From an uncultured Saprospiraceae bacterium (GTDB taxonomy: Bacteria > Bacteroidota > Bacteroidia > Chitinophagales > Saprospiraceae), in contig CALKXE010000005.1 of assembly GCA_938003955.1 (NCBI GenBank), positions 1-64,000 of the forward strand: DNA of 64,000 nucleotides. The letters are read 5' to 3'. Below the pieces are notes generated by a model, which was given only the letters and a program-made list of their open reading frames with translations, was not told where the DNA came from and searched no databases. Numbering within the stretch: position 1 is the stretch's first letter; every line of letters begins with the position of its first letter. Made by a program: the position numbers and the translations under genes. This document shows, in pieces, positions 46,018-54,779 of this stretch.

Positions 46018-46205
46018 TGTAATATTAGATTTCGAGAGTTGAAGAAATTGAGACTTCAAGAAGTGCCTAATTCTTCTACCCTGCTATAGTTATTTATATT
46101 TATTGTATATTATTTATTGGTCATTTAAAACCATATTGATCTTTTATTTTGCTTCTACTTGGATAATCAGTTTTTGAATTTCTTCCCAGAATATCTAAAA
46201 ACCTG

Positions 46206-46266
46206 TATCAATTATCAATTATCAATTATCAATTATCAATTATCAATTATCAATTATCAATTATCA
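46206..46266. repeat. Tandem 7-bp repeat (ATTATCA) abutting the sufB stop codon
   Basis: Eight exact copies of ATTATCA run from 46211 to 46266, with a partial copy (TATCA) at 46206-46210. The array ends 3 bases from the sufB stop codon, in the 252-base gap between sufB and sufC. The period of 7 is not a codon multiple. It could influence mRNA stability or sufB/sufC balance and is a strong candidate for copy-number variation. Confidence 0.9.
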
Positions 46267-46269
46267 AAA

Positions 46270-47715
46270 TTATCCAACAGAACCTTCTAGCGTAATAGCC
46301 AACAGTTTCTGAGCCTCGGCTGCGAACTCCATAGGGAGTTCCGCAAACACCTCCTTACAGTATCCGTTTACGATCATATTGATGGCATCTTGTTCGCTTA
46401 GTCCTCTAGCTTGTAGATAGAACAATTGATCTTCTCCAATCTTAGAAGTCGTCGCTTCATGCTCTACTCGTGCAGTACTATTCTCAATCTCTAAGTATGG
46501 GAACGTATGCGCTCCACATCTGTCACCCATCAATAATGAATCACATTGAGAGAAGTTTTGAGAATTATGAGCATTCTTTCCAACTTTAACTAAACCTCTA
46601 TATGAGTTATGACTTCTTCCAGCTGAAATACCTTTCGAGATGATTGTACTTTTAGTATTCTTACCTAAGTGAATCATCTTAGTACCTGTATCAGCCTCTT
46701 GTCTGTTGTTTGTTACCGCGACAGAATAGAATTCTCCGATTGAGTTATCTCCTTTAAGGATACAACTTGGATATTTCCATGTGATTGCAGATCCTGTCTC
46801 TACTTGTGTCCAAGAAATCTTAGACTTGTATCCAGCACAAAGGCCTCTTTTTGTAACGAAGTTATATATACCTCCTTTACCATCCTTATCACCAGGATAC
46901 CAGTTCTGAACAGTAGAATATTTTATCTCTGCATTATCATGAGCTATTAATTCAACTGTAGCCGCGTGCAATTGATTCTCGTCTCTCATTGGTGCAGTAC
47001 ATCCTTCTAAGTAACTTACGTAGCTACCCTCATCTGCTATGATCAATGTTCTTTCGAATTGACCAGTATTCATTGCATTAATACGGAAGTAAGTAGATAA
47101 TTCCATTGGGCTTCTTACACCTTTAGGAATATATACGAACGAACCGTCACTAAATACTGCAGCATTAAGAGTTGCAAAGAAGTTATCAGTATAAGGTACT
47201 ACTGTTCCTAGATATTTCCTTACAAGTTCAGGATGCTCCTTTACCGCTTCAGAAAATGAACAGAAAATAATTCCTAATTCTCCTAGCTTCTCTTTATAAG
47301 TAGTCTTTACAGAAACACTATCGATGACAGCATCTACAGCTACACCAGCAAGTACCATTTGCTCTTCTAACGGAATACCAAGCTTATTGAAAGTTGCTAC
47401 TAATTCAGGGTCAACTTCATCCATACTTTCTAACTCAGGCTTTTTCTTCGGCTCTGCGTAGTAGATTACATCTTGATAGTTGATCGGAGTGTATTTTACC
47501 TTAGGCCAATGCGGCTCTTTTAGTGTCTTCCAATGTTTAAATGCTTTCAACCTGTACTCGAGTAGCCACTCCGGCTCTTCTTTCTTAGCCGAAATTCTAC
47601 GAACAGTATCCTCATTTAGACCAGGCTCGAATGCCTCAGTCTCGATGTCACTTGAAAATCCGTATTTATAGTCACTCTGGATATTTTCTTCCAGAACTTG
47701 CATAGAATCGCTCAT
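46270..47715 (-). CDS. sufB: Fe-S cluster scaffold SufB
   Basis: A 481-residue SufB, the main scaffold subunit. Landmarks: [17 protein letters not shown] near the N-terminus, [36 protein letters not shown], the [19 protein letters not shown] segment, [31 protein letters not shown] with the cluster-binding Cys, and [18 protein letters not shown]. It is first in the suf operon. No Shine-Dalgarno sequence; a promoter and an inverted repeat lie about 90-120 bases upstream. Confidence 0.96.
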   Translation of the reverse strand: MSDSMQVLEENIQSDYKYGFSSDIETEAFEPGLNEDTVRRISAKKEEPEWLLEYRLKAFKHWKTLKEPHWPKVKYTPINYQDVIYYAEPKKKPELESMDEVDPELVATFNKLGIPLEEQMVLAGVAVDAVIDSVSVKTTYKEKLGELGIIFCSFSEAVKEHPELVRKYLGTVVPYTDNFFATLNAAVFSDGSFVYIPKGVRSPMELSTYFRINAMNTGQFERTLIIADEGSYVSYLEGCTAPMRDENQLHAATVELIAHDNAEIKYSTVQNWYPGDKDGKGGIYNFVTKRGLCAGYKSKISWTQVETGSAITWKYPSCILKGDNSIGEFYSVAVTNNRQEADTGTKMIHLGKNTKSTIISKGISAGRSHNSYRGLVKVGKNAHNSQNFSQCDSLLMGDRCGAHTFPYLEIENSTARVEHEATTSKIGEDQLFYLQARGLSEQDAINMIVNGYCKEVFAELPMEFAAEAQKLLAITLEGSVG

Positions 47716-47801
47716 TGATTGATCTATTTATTTGATTTTTATAATGTAATTATCTAGTGAGTTTTCCTTATTAATTAAGAGCCCACTTTGATTTTATTTC
47801 T

Positions 47802-47838
47802 ATTTATACAAAAAAGTATAAATAAGGTTGCAAAGATG
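47802..47838 (-). promoter_or_regulatory. Candidate suf promoter and operator (inverted repeat)
   Basis: On the minus strand CATCTTTG (47838-47831) is one base off TAnnTTTG, placing a transcription start around 47825. Immediately downstream lies a perfect inverted repeat ATTTATAC / GTATAAAT (47802-47809 and 47816-47823) with a 6-base A spacer. Its position across the early transcribed region suits a repressor such as the Rrf2 protein encoded at the end of the set. Assigning the factor is inference. Confidence 0.4.
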
Positions 47839-47962
47839 ATATAATTATCCTAATTATCTAAAAGAATTAGATAAAGGTTAGTGGGTGCGACACAAAATAT
47901 TTTGAATATTAAACTTGCTAATTAGACTGAATATTGAAAGTTTTGTTTTTAATTAAAGATAA

Positions 47963-48754
47963 TCATAGCATGCCTTTGAGTGCAGCCCATACATTAGCTG
48001 CAACAATCTTTTGTCCATCTGCATTCGGATGTTTTCCGTCTTTTAGCATAAGATCAGGATTACCTACTACTCCTTCTAGGAAAAATGGAAAGAAAACTAT
48101 ATCGTCTGGCGCCGACAAGTCTTTATAAATTTGAGTAAATTCCTTCACATATTCATCACCCATATTTGGAGGTGCCATCATTTCACATAGACCTATTTTT
48201 ACATTTGGATTCTTTGCTTTTACACTACTTATGATTGCAGCAAGATTCTTACGTGTTTCGTCAATAGGAAGGCCACGAAGCATATCATTTGCTCCTAGTT
48301 CCAAAATGAAAAGATCAACTTTTTGTTTCATTACCCAATCCAATCTCTTAAGACCACCAGAGGTAGTTTCGCCACTTAGTCCAGCATTGACAACTTTATA
48401 TTTTAGATCCAGAGAATCGATTATATCCTCAATATTAGATGGGAATGATTCGTTAGGTTCCAATCCATAGCCAGCTGTCAAACTGTTACCGTAGAATAGG
48501 ATTACTTTCCCATCATTTACTTTCTCAGACTCGGCAGATTTAATTTCTACTTTATTATCAATTGTTGCATTTGTTGTAGCAGACTTATCATCTTTACATG
48601 AAATAACAAATACAGAGACTACACATAACATTAAAAATAGCTTAGGAAGTTTAATAGTAAGCTTGTTATTAGTCTTTTTTGTGTTTAGTTTATACAACTT
48701 TCTCCAGTTTTGAATAGTAAGTTTTTCGAGGATTCGTCTATAGTTATGGCTCAT
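47963..48754 (-). CDS. SGNH/GDSL-family arylesterase/thioesterase, TesA-like lipoprotein
   Basis: A 263-residue SGNH hydrolase. Blocks: YGNSLTAGYGLEPNES (block I with the nucleophile Ser; GNS instead of GDS), NAGLSGETTSGGLKR (block II), ELGANDMLRGLP (block III) and DGKHPNADGQ (catalytic Asp-His). A hydrophobic segment with lipobox VFVISCKDD lies at about residue 45-53, preceded by ~40 polar residues that may mean the true start is further in (for example the Met at residue 42). It is divergent from an ABC transporter pair, as in the tesA-ybbA-ybbP arrangement of Proteobacteria. Confidence 0.88.
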   Translation of the reverse strand: MSHNYRRILEKLTIQNWRKLYKLNTKKTNNKLTIKLPKLFLMLCVVSVFVISCKDDKSATTNATIDNKVEIKSAESEKVNDGKVILFYGNSLTAGYGLEPNESFPSNIEDIIDSLDLKYKVVNAGLSGETTSGGLKRLDWVMKQKVDLFILELGANDMLRGLPIDETRKNLAAIISSVKAKNPNVKIGLCEMMAPPNMGDEYVKEFTQIYKDLSAPDDIVFFPFFLEGVVGNPDLMLKDGKHPNADGQKIVAANVWAALKGML

Positions 48755-48915
48755 TTGTATATCTATCTGATTAATATGTAAACGAAATTACTTTTTATTA
48801 GTTCTTGTTAGGTATTTAATGCCATGAAATGTAACTAATGCGATTGCTCATGAGTTAGTAAATCAATGTATTCGTAATCAGGGAATGGAAAATATATCAT
48901 TTAAAGTAAATCATA

Positions 48916-49611
48916 ATGATTCTAGAAGCAAAATCAATTTTTAAAAAATATAAAGGTGTCAATAAAGAATTGACTGTATTGGATGATATCAATTTTTCTG
49001 TAGGCAAGGGAGAGATATTGGCTATCGTAGGACCTTCTGGTTCGGGCAAGACTACATTGCTTGGGCTTTGTGCTGGATTGGATAATCCAAGTTCCGGATC
49101 TATTGGTCTAGCGGGATCAGTTATAAGTAATATGACAGAGAATGAAAAGGCAGAAGTTAGAAATCGAAAGGTTGGATTCATCTTTCAGAATTTTCAGTTG
49201 CTTCCTACATTGACAGCTTTAGAAAATGTAATGATTCCTCTTGAATTACAAGGAAGAGCAAAGGGTGCAAAAGATAAAGCGGAACAACTTTTAGAGAGAG
49301 TAGGTTTAGGTGGTAGGTCGCATCACTATCCAAGTCAATTATCTGGAGGTGAGCAACAAAGAGTTTCTCTAGCCAGAGCATTCAGTAATGATCCAGAAAT
49401 TTTGTTTGCTGACGAACCCACTGGGAACCTTGATGAAGAAACAGGAGCGATAGTAGAAAAGCTATTATTCGATTTGAATAAAGAAAAACAAACTACATTA
49501 ATAATAGTAACACACGATCTAGAGTTAGCTAATAAAACAGATAGAATCATAAAACTAAAAGGTGGGAAAATAGTAAGTGATCAAATCATAAAAGCAACTG
49601 CACAAATATGA
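48916..49611 (+). CDS. YbbA/LolD-type ABC transporter ATP-binding protein
   Basis: A 231-residue ATPase: Walker A GPSGSGKTT, Q-loop IFQNFQLLPTL, signature LSGGEQQRVSLARAF, Walker B ILFADEPTGNLDEET and an H-loop in IIVTHDLELA. The ATG of the permease overlaps its stop codon (ATGA at 49608), so the two are translated together. Such MacB/LolCDE-like pairs move lipophilic substrates or proteins from the membrane; the partner is unknown here. The GNSL esterase gene is divergent. Confidence 0.92.
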   Translation: MILEAKSIFKKYKGVNKELTVLDDINFSVGKGEILAIVGPSGSGKTTLLGLCAGLDNPSSGSIGLAGSVISNMTENEKAEVRNRKVGFIFQNFQLLPTLTALENVMIPLELQGRAKGAKDKAEQLLERVGLGGRSHHYPSQLSGGEQQRVSLARAFSNDPEILFADEPTGNLDEETGAIVEKLLFDLNKEKQTTLIIVTHDLELANKTDRIIKLKGGKIVSDQIIKATAQI

Positions 49612-52124
49612 ACTGGTCATTAATCGTTAAAACTGCCATTCGAGATAGTAGAAAAGATCGTTCTAAACTGCTACTATTCATGTCTTCCATTATCCTTGGG
49701 GTAGCGGCTTTGGTTGCTATCAATTCATTCAATGATAATCTGGTCAGAGATATAGAAAACCAATCGAAATCACTGCTCGGAGCGGATATGACAGTAGGTG
49801 GTAATCGGCCACTTAATGATGATATTGTATCATCTCTTGATTCATTATCTACAGAACGGACAAGCGAAGTGGAATTGTTCTCCATGTCTTACCTACCGTC
49901 TGCGAATGAAAGCCAGTTTGTAAGGCTAAAAGGATTAACAGGAAACTTTCCTTATTATGGAAAATTAATAACGGAACCCACTGACGCAGCAAATACTTAT
50001 AAATCTAGTCTAGCCGCGCTTGTTGATGATGGCATGATGCTTCAATATAACCTCGAAGTTGGAGACTCAATAAAACTTGGAGAGACGACTTTTCCTATTA
50101 CAGGACGAATAATGAATGCATTCGGAAGTGTAGATGCTGGTGCGTCATTTGCGCCATCGGTATATATTGGCGGTAAAAATGTAGAAGCAACTAAATTAAT
50201 ACAGCCTGGCAGTATAGTCAACTATAAAGAATATGTAAAAGTAGACACCGATATAGATCTTGATGCTTGGGAAGATGACAGACGGAAAGATTTCAGAAAT
50301 CAAGGACAACGAGTTACAACTGTAGAGGATCAAAGAGAGAACTTACAAGAAGCATTTTCTAACTTGAATAACTTCTTGAATATCGTAGCATTAATCTCTT
50401 TGCTACTGGCTTGTATTGGAGTTGCTAGCAGTGTGTTGATCTATGTGAAGACAAAGGTCCAGAGTATTGCTATTCTAAGATGTCTAGGTATGAAAGGGGA
50501 AGAAGCATTTATGGTGTATTTTCTCCAGATTATCAGTTTAGGAACATTGAGTGTTATAGTCGGAGTAGCAATTGGGAGTATTATACAGGTCATATTACCA
50601 TTGGTACTTCAAGGCTTTTTACCGTACGAAGTTAACATGTCAATTTCTCCTATTGCAATGATCAAAGGGTTTGTGATGGGCGTACTGATGACATCTTTGT
50701 TTGCGCTTGGGCCATTATTAAGCATAAGAAGGGTGACACCGCTTAGGACATTGAGAGTGAGTGATGAAGTCCCAGAAAGAGATCCGTTGCAATGGTTGAT
50801 ATACGGCTTGATCTTCATTACAATTACAGGGTTTCTATATACACTGACAGCTAGTGTTCTAGATGCTACGATTTTCTCAATGGGAATCCTTGTCGCATTT
50901 TTGATACTGTATGGTGTAGCTAGATCGGTAACCTGGGCAGTACGTAAGTTCTTTCCATCAGGTGCGAGCTTTGTCGTGAGACAAGGATTGTCAAATCTTT
51001 ATAGACCAAATAATCAGACATTAACCTTGATCGTATCCATCGGTTTGGGGACTGGTATTCTTACTTTGTTATTTATTCTGCAAGGACTTATCTTGAATAA
51101 TGTAGAAGGTATGGGAGTTGGGAATCAACCTAATATGATTGTCTTTGGAATAGAAGCTGATCAGAAACAGGAGATAGAAGAGATTACCAAATCATTCGAC
51201 ATGCCCGTTATTCAAAATGTGCCAGTAGTAACAATGGAATTGGCAGAATGGAAAGGAAAGACAAAAAAAGAATGGCTCTCTGACACCACTAGAACATCAA
51301 GAAGGTGGGCGATTAATAGAGAGGCTAGAGTGAGTTATCAAGATACTATCCCTCCAGACGATATTCTTATTGAAGGGACATATACAGGTGTGCATGATGG
51401 TGGAGATTCTATATTTATATCGTTGGACGAAAGATATAGTGAAGGACTTAACGTTGGACTGGGTGATGAGCTGGTATGGAATGTACAAGGAGCAATGATT
51501 ACGACTTATGTAGGCAGTATCAGGAAGATTAACTTTAGAAAAATGGAATCTAGGTTCTTTATTCTGTTTCCTACTGGAGTGTTAGAAGATGCACCACAGT
51601 TTATGATATTAGTTACCAAATCACCCGAAAAGCAAATAACAGCGGATTTTAGAAACGCAGTAGTAAAAAGTATGCCTAACGCATCAGTAATAGATCTAGG
51701 TAGTATCCTAGTTACGCTTAATGATATTATTACGAAAGTTAGCTATGTCATTAAATTTATGGCTGGCTTCAGTATATTGATAGGTCTCATAGTTTTGATC
51801 AGTTCATTGTTTTTAAGTAAGTTTCAGAGGATACGAGAGAGTGTATTGTTAAGAACATTAGGAGCTGTAGAAAACAAAATCTATAAGATAAACGCCGTTG
51901 AGTATGCGTCACTAGGTATATTATCAGCACTAACGGGAATATCATTAGCTGTGTTTGGAAGCTTCATGTTAGCCAAATTTGTCTTCGAGCTGGATTTCAA
52001 TCTTAGTTGGTGGCCTATTATTGGGATATTTGTATTTATTGTAGCACTCACTGTACTTATTGGGTTATGGAATAGTCGAGATGTCGTTAAGAGGTCTCCG
52101 TTGGAGATATTGAGAAATGTTTAG
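49608..52124 (+). CDS. YbbP-type FtsX-domain ABC permease
   Basis: An 838-residue permease with about ten transmembrane segments: one near residues 20-45 (SSIILGVAALVAINSFNDNL), a periplasmic MacB_PCD domain (~50-240), an FtsX domain (~260-400) with three helices, a second pair near 420-450, another periplasmic part and a C-terminal FtsX domain ending RDVVKRSPLEILRNV. This duplicated arrangement and length match YbbP. It forms a complex with the upstream ATPase, overlapping it by 4 bases. In E. coli the homologous genes lie beside tesA; the substrate is not established. Confidence 0.9.
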   Translation: MNWSLIVKTAIRDSRKDRSKLLLFMSSIILGVAALVAINSFNDNLVRDIENQSKSLLGADMTVGGNRPLNDDIVSSLDSLSTERTSEVELFSMSYLPSANESQFVRLKGLTGNFPYYGKLITEPTDAANTYKSSLAALVDDGMMLQYNLEVGDSIKLGETTFPITGRIMNAFGSVDAGASFAPSVYIGGKNVEATKLIQPGSIVNYKEYVKVDTDIDLDAWEDDRRKDFRNQGQRVTTVEDQRENLQEAFSNLNNFLNIVALISLLLACIGVASSVLIYVKTKVQSIAILRCLGMKGEEAFMVYFLQIISLGTLSVIVGVAIGSIIQVILPLVLQGFLPYEVNMSISPIAMIKGFVMGVLMTSLFALGPLLSIRRVTPLRTLRVSDEVPERDPLQWLIYGLIFITITGFLYTLTASVLDATIFSMGILVAFLILYGVARSVTWAVRKFFPSGASFVVRQGLSNLYRPNNQTLTLIVSIGLGTGILTLLFILQGLILNNVEGMGVGNQPNMIVFGIEADQKQEIEEITKSFDMPVIQNVPVVTMELAEWKGKTKKEWLSDTTRTSRRWAINREARVSYQDTIPPDDILIEGTYTGVHDGGDSIFISLDERYSEGLNVGLGDELVWNVQGAMITTYVGSIRKINFRKMESRFFILFPTGVLEDAPQFMILVTKSPEKQITADFRNAVVKSMPNASVIDLGSILVTLNDIITKVSYVIKFMAGFSILIGLIVLISSLFLSKFQRIRESVLLRTLGAVENKIYKINAVEYASLGILSALTGISLAVFGSFMLAKFVFELDFNLSWWPIIGIFVFIVALTVLIGLWNSRDVVKRSPLEILRNV

Positions 52125-52190
52125 TAGAATATTGAATTCAACTATTGTGAAGAATTGGTTTTAGTGAGGGGTATATAATGAAAACACATA

Positions 52191-52229
52191 TTGTTGGCTA
52201 CTATTTTTTAAAAAAATAGTAGCCAACAA
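52191..52229. terminator. Bidirectional terminator after the YbbP-type permease
   Basis: TTGTTGGCTACTATTTTTT and AAAAAATAGTAGCCAACAA form a perfect 39-base palindrome around one central A, between the permease and a converging secreted-protein gene. The AT-rich centre would open into a loop, leaving a GC-containing stem followed by U-runs. Confidence 0.85.
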
Positions 52230-52281
52230 ATCAATGAAGAAATGTTGACTATCTAATTTTTATTTAAATGTTTTTTTATTT

Positions 52282-53343
52282 CTATTTTTTTACAAATCGA
52301 TATGGTTTATTATTTACTTCAATGAAATAAATACCAGATGACAAATTAGACACATCGATTGGTTCATTCTCTAGTTTTATTCCATCTGATAATTGAACCC
52401 CGTATCCACTAAATAACTTATAGGCGATATTACCTTCTGTCCCATTTACATACAATTGATCTGTTGTAGGATTAGGATAAACTGAAACATTATCTATTGT
52501 GTAGTCCACCTTTTTTACTTCAGTGTAAGATTTTCCTCCATCTAAGTCTACCTGCTCTAATCTGTAGAATGTCAATCCTTGTTTTTCCAAGATGTCATCA
52601 TATTTATAATTTGTTACGTTGTTCGTGTTAATATTGCCTTCTACCCAGATTACATTTTCCCAAGTGAATCCGTTAGAACTCCTTTGAATATACCATCCAG
52701 CATTATTTATCTCCATTGCTGTTTTCCAGGTTAGTTTGGCTACATTACCTTTACTAAGTAAGTCGAAGGATAATAGTTCTACAGGGAGTGTTTGGTTATT
52801 TCCGACTAGGTAAAGAGCTACGTTATTTACTGCCCCATAAGTACTTCCAACTCCTGCAGGATCTGGCCAAGGACTAAAAACTGAATAAGATTCATAATAT
52901 TTAAGAGGTTGGTTGGCCCAATTAACACCAACCTCTCTTCCAGATCCATAATTGCAACTGAATCTAAGTCCTATCCAATAACTTGTGTTTGCAGCAATTG
53001 GAACTTGAGGATCCATAACTTTCTCATTCCAAACTCCATTAATTGGGGCTGGATCATAGTCTATGGAAAGAAGGTTATTGGGTCTGTTAGCGGTAGGGTG
53101 ATGATCGTATACAGCATATCGAACGTCACAAGTAGCCCCTTGCGTTGGGTGATCATATAGACCATAATGTGTGAAGTTTCCACTGTCAGTTGGCCCTGTA
53201 ATAATTTTCAACCAAACTATTTGATTATTACCATATGATCCATATCCTGTGTTTACAGTATTTCCAAAAATTTGGGCATGAGAGGCGTGACAAATAACGA
53301 AGAATGCAAATAGAAATATTAAAGAGTGTATTGTTTTTTTCAT
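52282..53343 (-). CDS. Secreted protein with T9SS type A sorting domain
   Basis: A 353-residue protein with signal peptide (MKKTIHSLIFLFAFFVICHA ending at HAQ), a ~160-residue beta-sandwich-like N-terminal domain with aromatic and Cys residues (DSGNFTHYGLYDHPTQGATC, SYWIGLRFSCNYGSG), a fibronectin-like segment (VAKLTWKTAMEINNAGWYIQ) and the type IX tail VSVYPNPTTDQLYVNG … LSSGIYFIEVNNK … FVKK. The N-terminal fold resembles carbohydrate-binding or jelly-roll domains, by appearance only. Exported and probably cell-surface attached; function unknown. Confidence 0.85.
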   Translation of the reverse strand: MKKTIHSLIFLFAFFVICHASHAQIFGNTVNTGYGSYGNNQIVWLKIITGPTDSGNFTHYGLYDHPTQGATCDVRYAVYDHHPTANRPNNLLSIDYDPAPINGVWNEKVMDPQVPIAANTSYWIGLRFSCNYGSGREVGVNWANQPLKYYESYSVFSPWPDPAGVGSTYGAVNNVALYLVGNNQTLPVELLSFDLLSKGNVAKLTWKTAMEINNAGWYIQRSSNGFTWENVIWVEGNINTNNVTNYKYDDILEKQGLTFYRLEQVDLDGGKSYTEVKKVDYTIDNVSVYPNPTTDQLYVNGTEGNIAYKLFSGYGVQLSDGIKLENEPIDVSNLSSGIYFIEVNNKPYRFVKK

Positions 53344-53672
53344 AGTCCTAGTTTTTAATTATTAGTTTTTATTATTCTTATAACTATCTGTGTTCTAGTT
53401 GCTAATTAATGTTACCCTAATTTCTGTTTTTTATTTTAATAATCTTATTTCCTTTGGGAGTGATCATGTACATGTTTAGCATTGTGTAATAAAGTGCGCT
53501 TTGAGTAATTTTAAGAAGTTGAGCATTAAATATATTATCAAGTATATCGTATAGTATGGACTCCCAAATGTAAATTCAAGGGATTAGAAGGGGCACTAAA
53601 GGAATTTTTAGAAATTCAAATGCGTCAAATTCGCGAATGGAAACGACTGGAGATACAATTGTTAAGTTTACA

Positions 53673-53704
53673 GCAGACTATATATATATATATATATAGT
53701 CTGC
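53673..53704. repeat. Perfect 32-base palindrome with (TA)8 core
   Basis: GCAGACTA, sixteen bases of alternating TA, and TAGTCTGC form an exact palindrome. It could extrude as a cruciform or act as a protein site or terminator-like element. It contains no T-run after it, so a role as a simple intrinsic terminator is weak. Confidence 0.85.
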
Positions 53705-53907
53705 CCCAAAACTGTCAATATCCAAAGTGAATGTAGAGACAGAATTAAAAGTTATCAAAGTGTATTTGACATATATTACTTGTAAATACTAGATAAAAAT
53801 GGACAATGCTAATTAGAAGATATGTGTCAGACCTTAGGTGTTCAGAAACTATTAATAGCATATTTCAATATTTTCTAATTTTCATCAAATTCTCTTTTGT
53901 TCTTTTT

Positions 53908-53946
53908 ACGATACGTGAACATTTGTTAACGTATCGTCTTTTTTTA
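53908..53946 (+). terminator. Orphan + strand terminator-like hairpin
   Basis: ACGATACGT (53908-53916) and ACGTATCGT (53929-53937) form a perfect 9-bp stem with a 12-base loop, followed directly by CTTTTTTTATC. No + strand gene lies upstream within 1.7 kb except genes that already end at 52191-52229, so this may terminate an unannotated small RNA. Confidence 0.6.
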
Positions 53947-54070
53947 TCACATAATAGGTACTATTTCTTTCTGGTTTCACCAATTAGTCCAATTTTCTCT
54001 TCCTAGCTCTCCTACATTTGAATTGTAAATAAGGTCAAACTAATGATTGGCATTATTAATAAAAAGAAGA

Positions 54071-54115
54071 GAAGTTATGATGGTCATTCACGATAAATCT
54101 GATCATTGAAACTTC
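54071..54115. terminator. Hairpin A, bidirectional terminator at the 5' border of the isoprenoid cluster
   Basis: GAAGTT…ATGGTCA pairs with TGATCAT…AACTTC (with an internal mismatch), flanked by an A-rich run on the left and CTTTTTTAATTTTT on the right. The core GATGGTCATTCACGATAAAT continuing to 54107 matches a hairpin at 63869-63897 in 24 of 29 bases, including the loop. Confidence 0.6.
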
Positions 54116-54207
54116 CTTTTTTAATTTTTCGCAACATATAATGTACATCTGAATAATTAAAAATAACAACAAGAAACAAGCAACTAAATATTATACAAAA
54201 AATAACT

Positions 54208-54765
54208 ATGAAACAAAATAATATCAAACTATTGGCAGTGTTATTCGCAATGTTTTTTGCAAGTATTTCTCATAATGTAAATGCTCAAAAAATAGAAAAG
54301 ACAAATGAAGGATACGTGATGGGAAATACGATCTATCTAAAGAACAATATGGTAGACCTGTTTAAAGATTCACCTGATGCCCTTCTATTATATGAAAAAG
54401 CAAAAAGGCAAAATTCGGTTGGAGATGTCACCTTAGGATTTGGTGTCGCTTTAACGATTCCAGGAGTATTATTGATTAGTAAAGGAAGAAGCACTGCAAA
54501 TCAAAAATCTAAAAGTCCATTAGAAACAGTAGCTAATGGTATCGGTGGTGGGATTTTTAGTGCTGGAGGTTTATTTTTTGTTACTGCCGGAGTTGGCCTT
54601 GGAGCTATATCATTAATAAGCTATTCAGCATCAAAATCAAATTATAAAAAAGCGATACGTGAGTACAATTGGAATAAGGTAGAAAGTGTAGGATACAAAA
54701 AAGACGAAGTTTTTATAGAAACAAGTGTGACTGGAAATGGATTTAGTTTGACTTATAATTTTTAA
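54208..54765 (+). CDS. Exported small membrane protein, unknown, leads the isoprenoid cluster
   Basis: A 185-residue protein: signal peptide MKQNNIKLLAVLFAMFFASI ending near VNAQ, a short soluble part, then two hydrophobic, glycine-rich helices (about residues 71-90 LGFGVALTIPGVLLIS and 113-140 GIGGGIFSAGGLFFVTAG) and a tail with alternating charged residues. No family recognised. It ends 14 bases before the HMG-CoA reductase gene, so it may share that transcript; it may equally be an independent envelope protein. Confidence 0.65.
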   Translation: MKQNNIKLLAVLFAMFFASISHNVNAQKIEKTNEGYVMGNTIYLKNNMVDLFKDSPDALLLYEKAKRQNSVGDVTLGFGVALTIPGVLLISKGRSTANQKSKSPLETVANGIGGGIFSAGGLFFVTAGVGLGAISLISYSASKSNYKKAIREYNWNKVESVGYKKDEVFIETSVTGNGFSLTYNF

Positions 54766-54779
54766 TCAAAATATCACTT

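Larger units (their letters stand above)
53344..54207. other. 864-base non-coding stretch with several hairpins and a possible decayed frame
   Basis: No supported gene. It holds an AT palindrome (53673-53704), a terminator-like hairpin (53908-53946), a larger bidirectional hairpin (about 54071-54115) and a weak -7 box TACATCTG at 54144-54151 that may drive the downstream cluster. From about 53575 to 53650 one frame reads KGLEGALKEFLEIQMRQIRE, an amphipathic helix with no start codon, perhaps a relic of a lost gene. Confidence 0.6.

Noticed and set aside
46206-46266. Tandem array mistaken for a CRISPR
   Set aside because: Period of 7 with no spacers; a simple tandem repeat.
53806-54006. 66-residue + strand frame in the hairpin-rich spacer
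   Set aside because: It runs through a terminator-like hairpin, has no coding signature or family, and starts without a promoter; probably chance.
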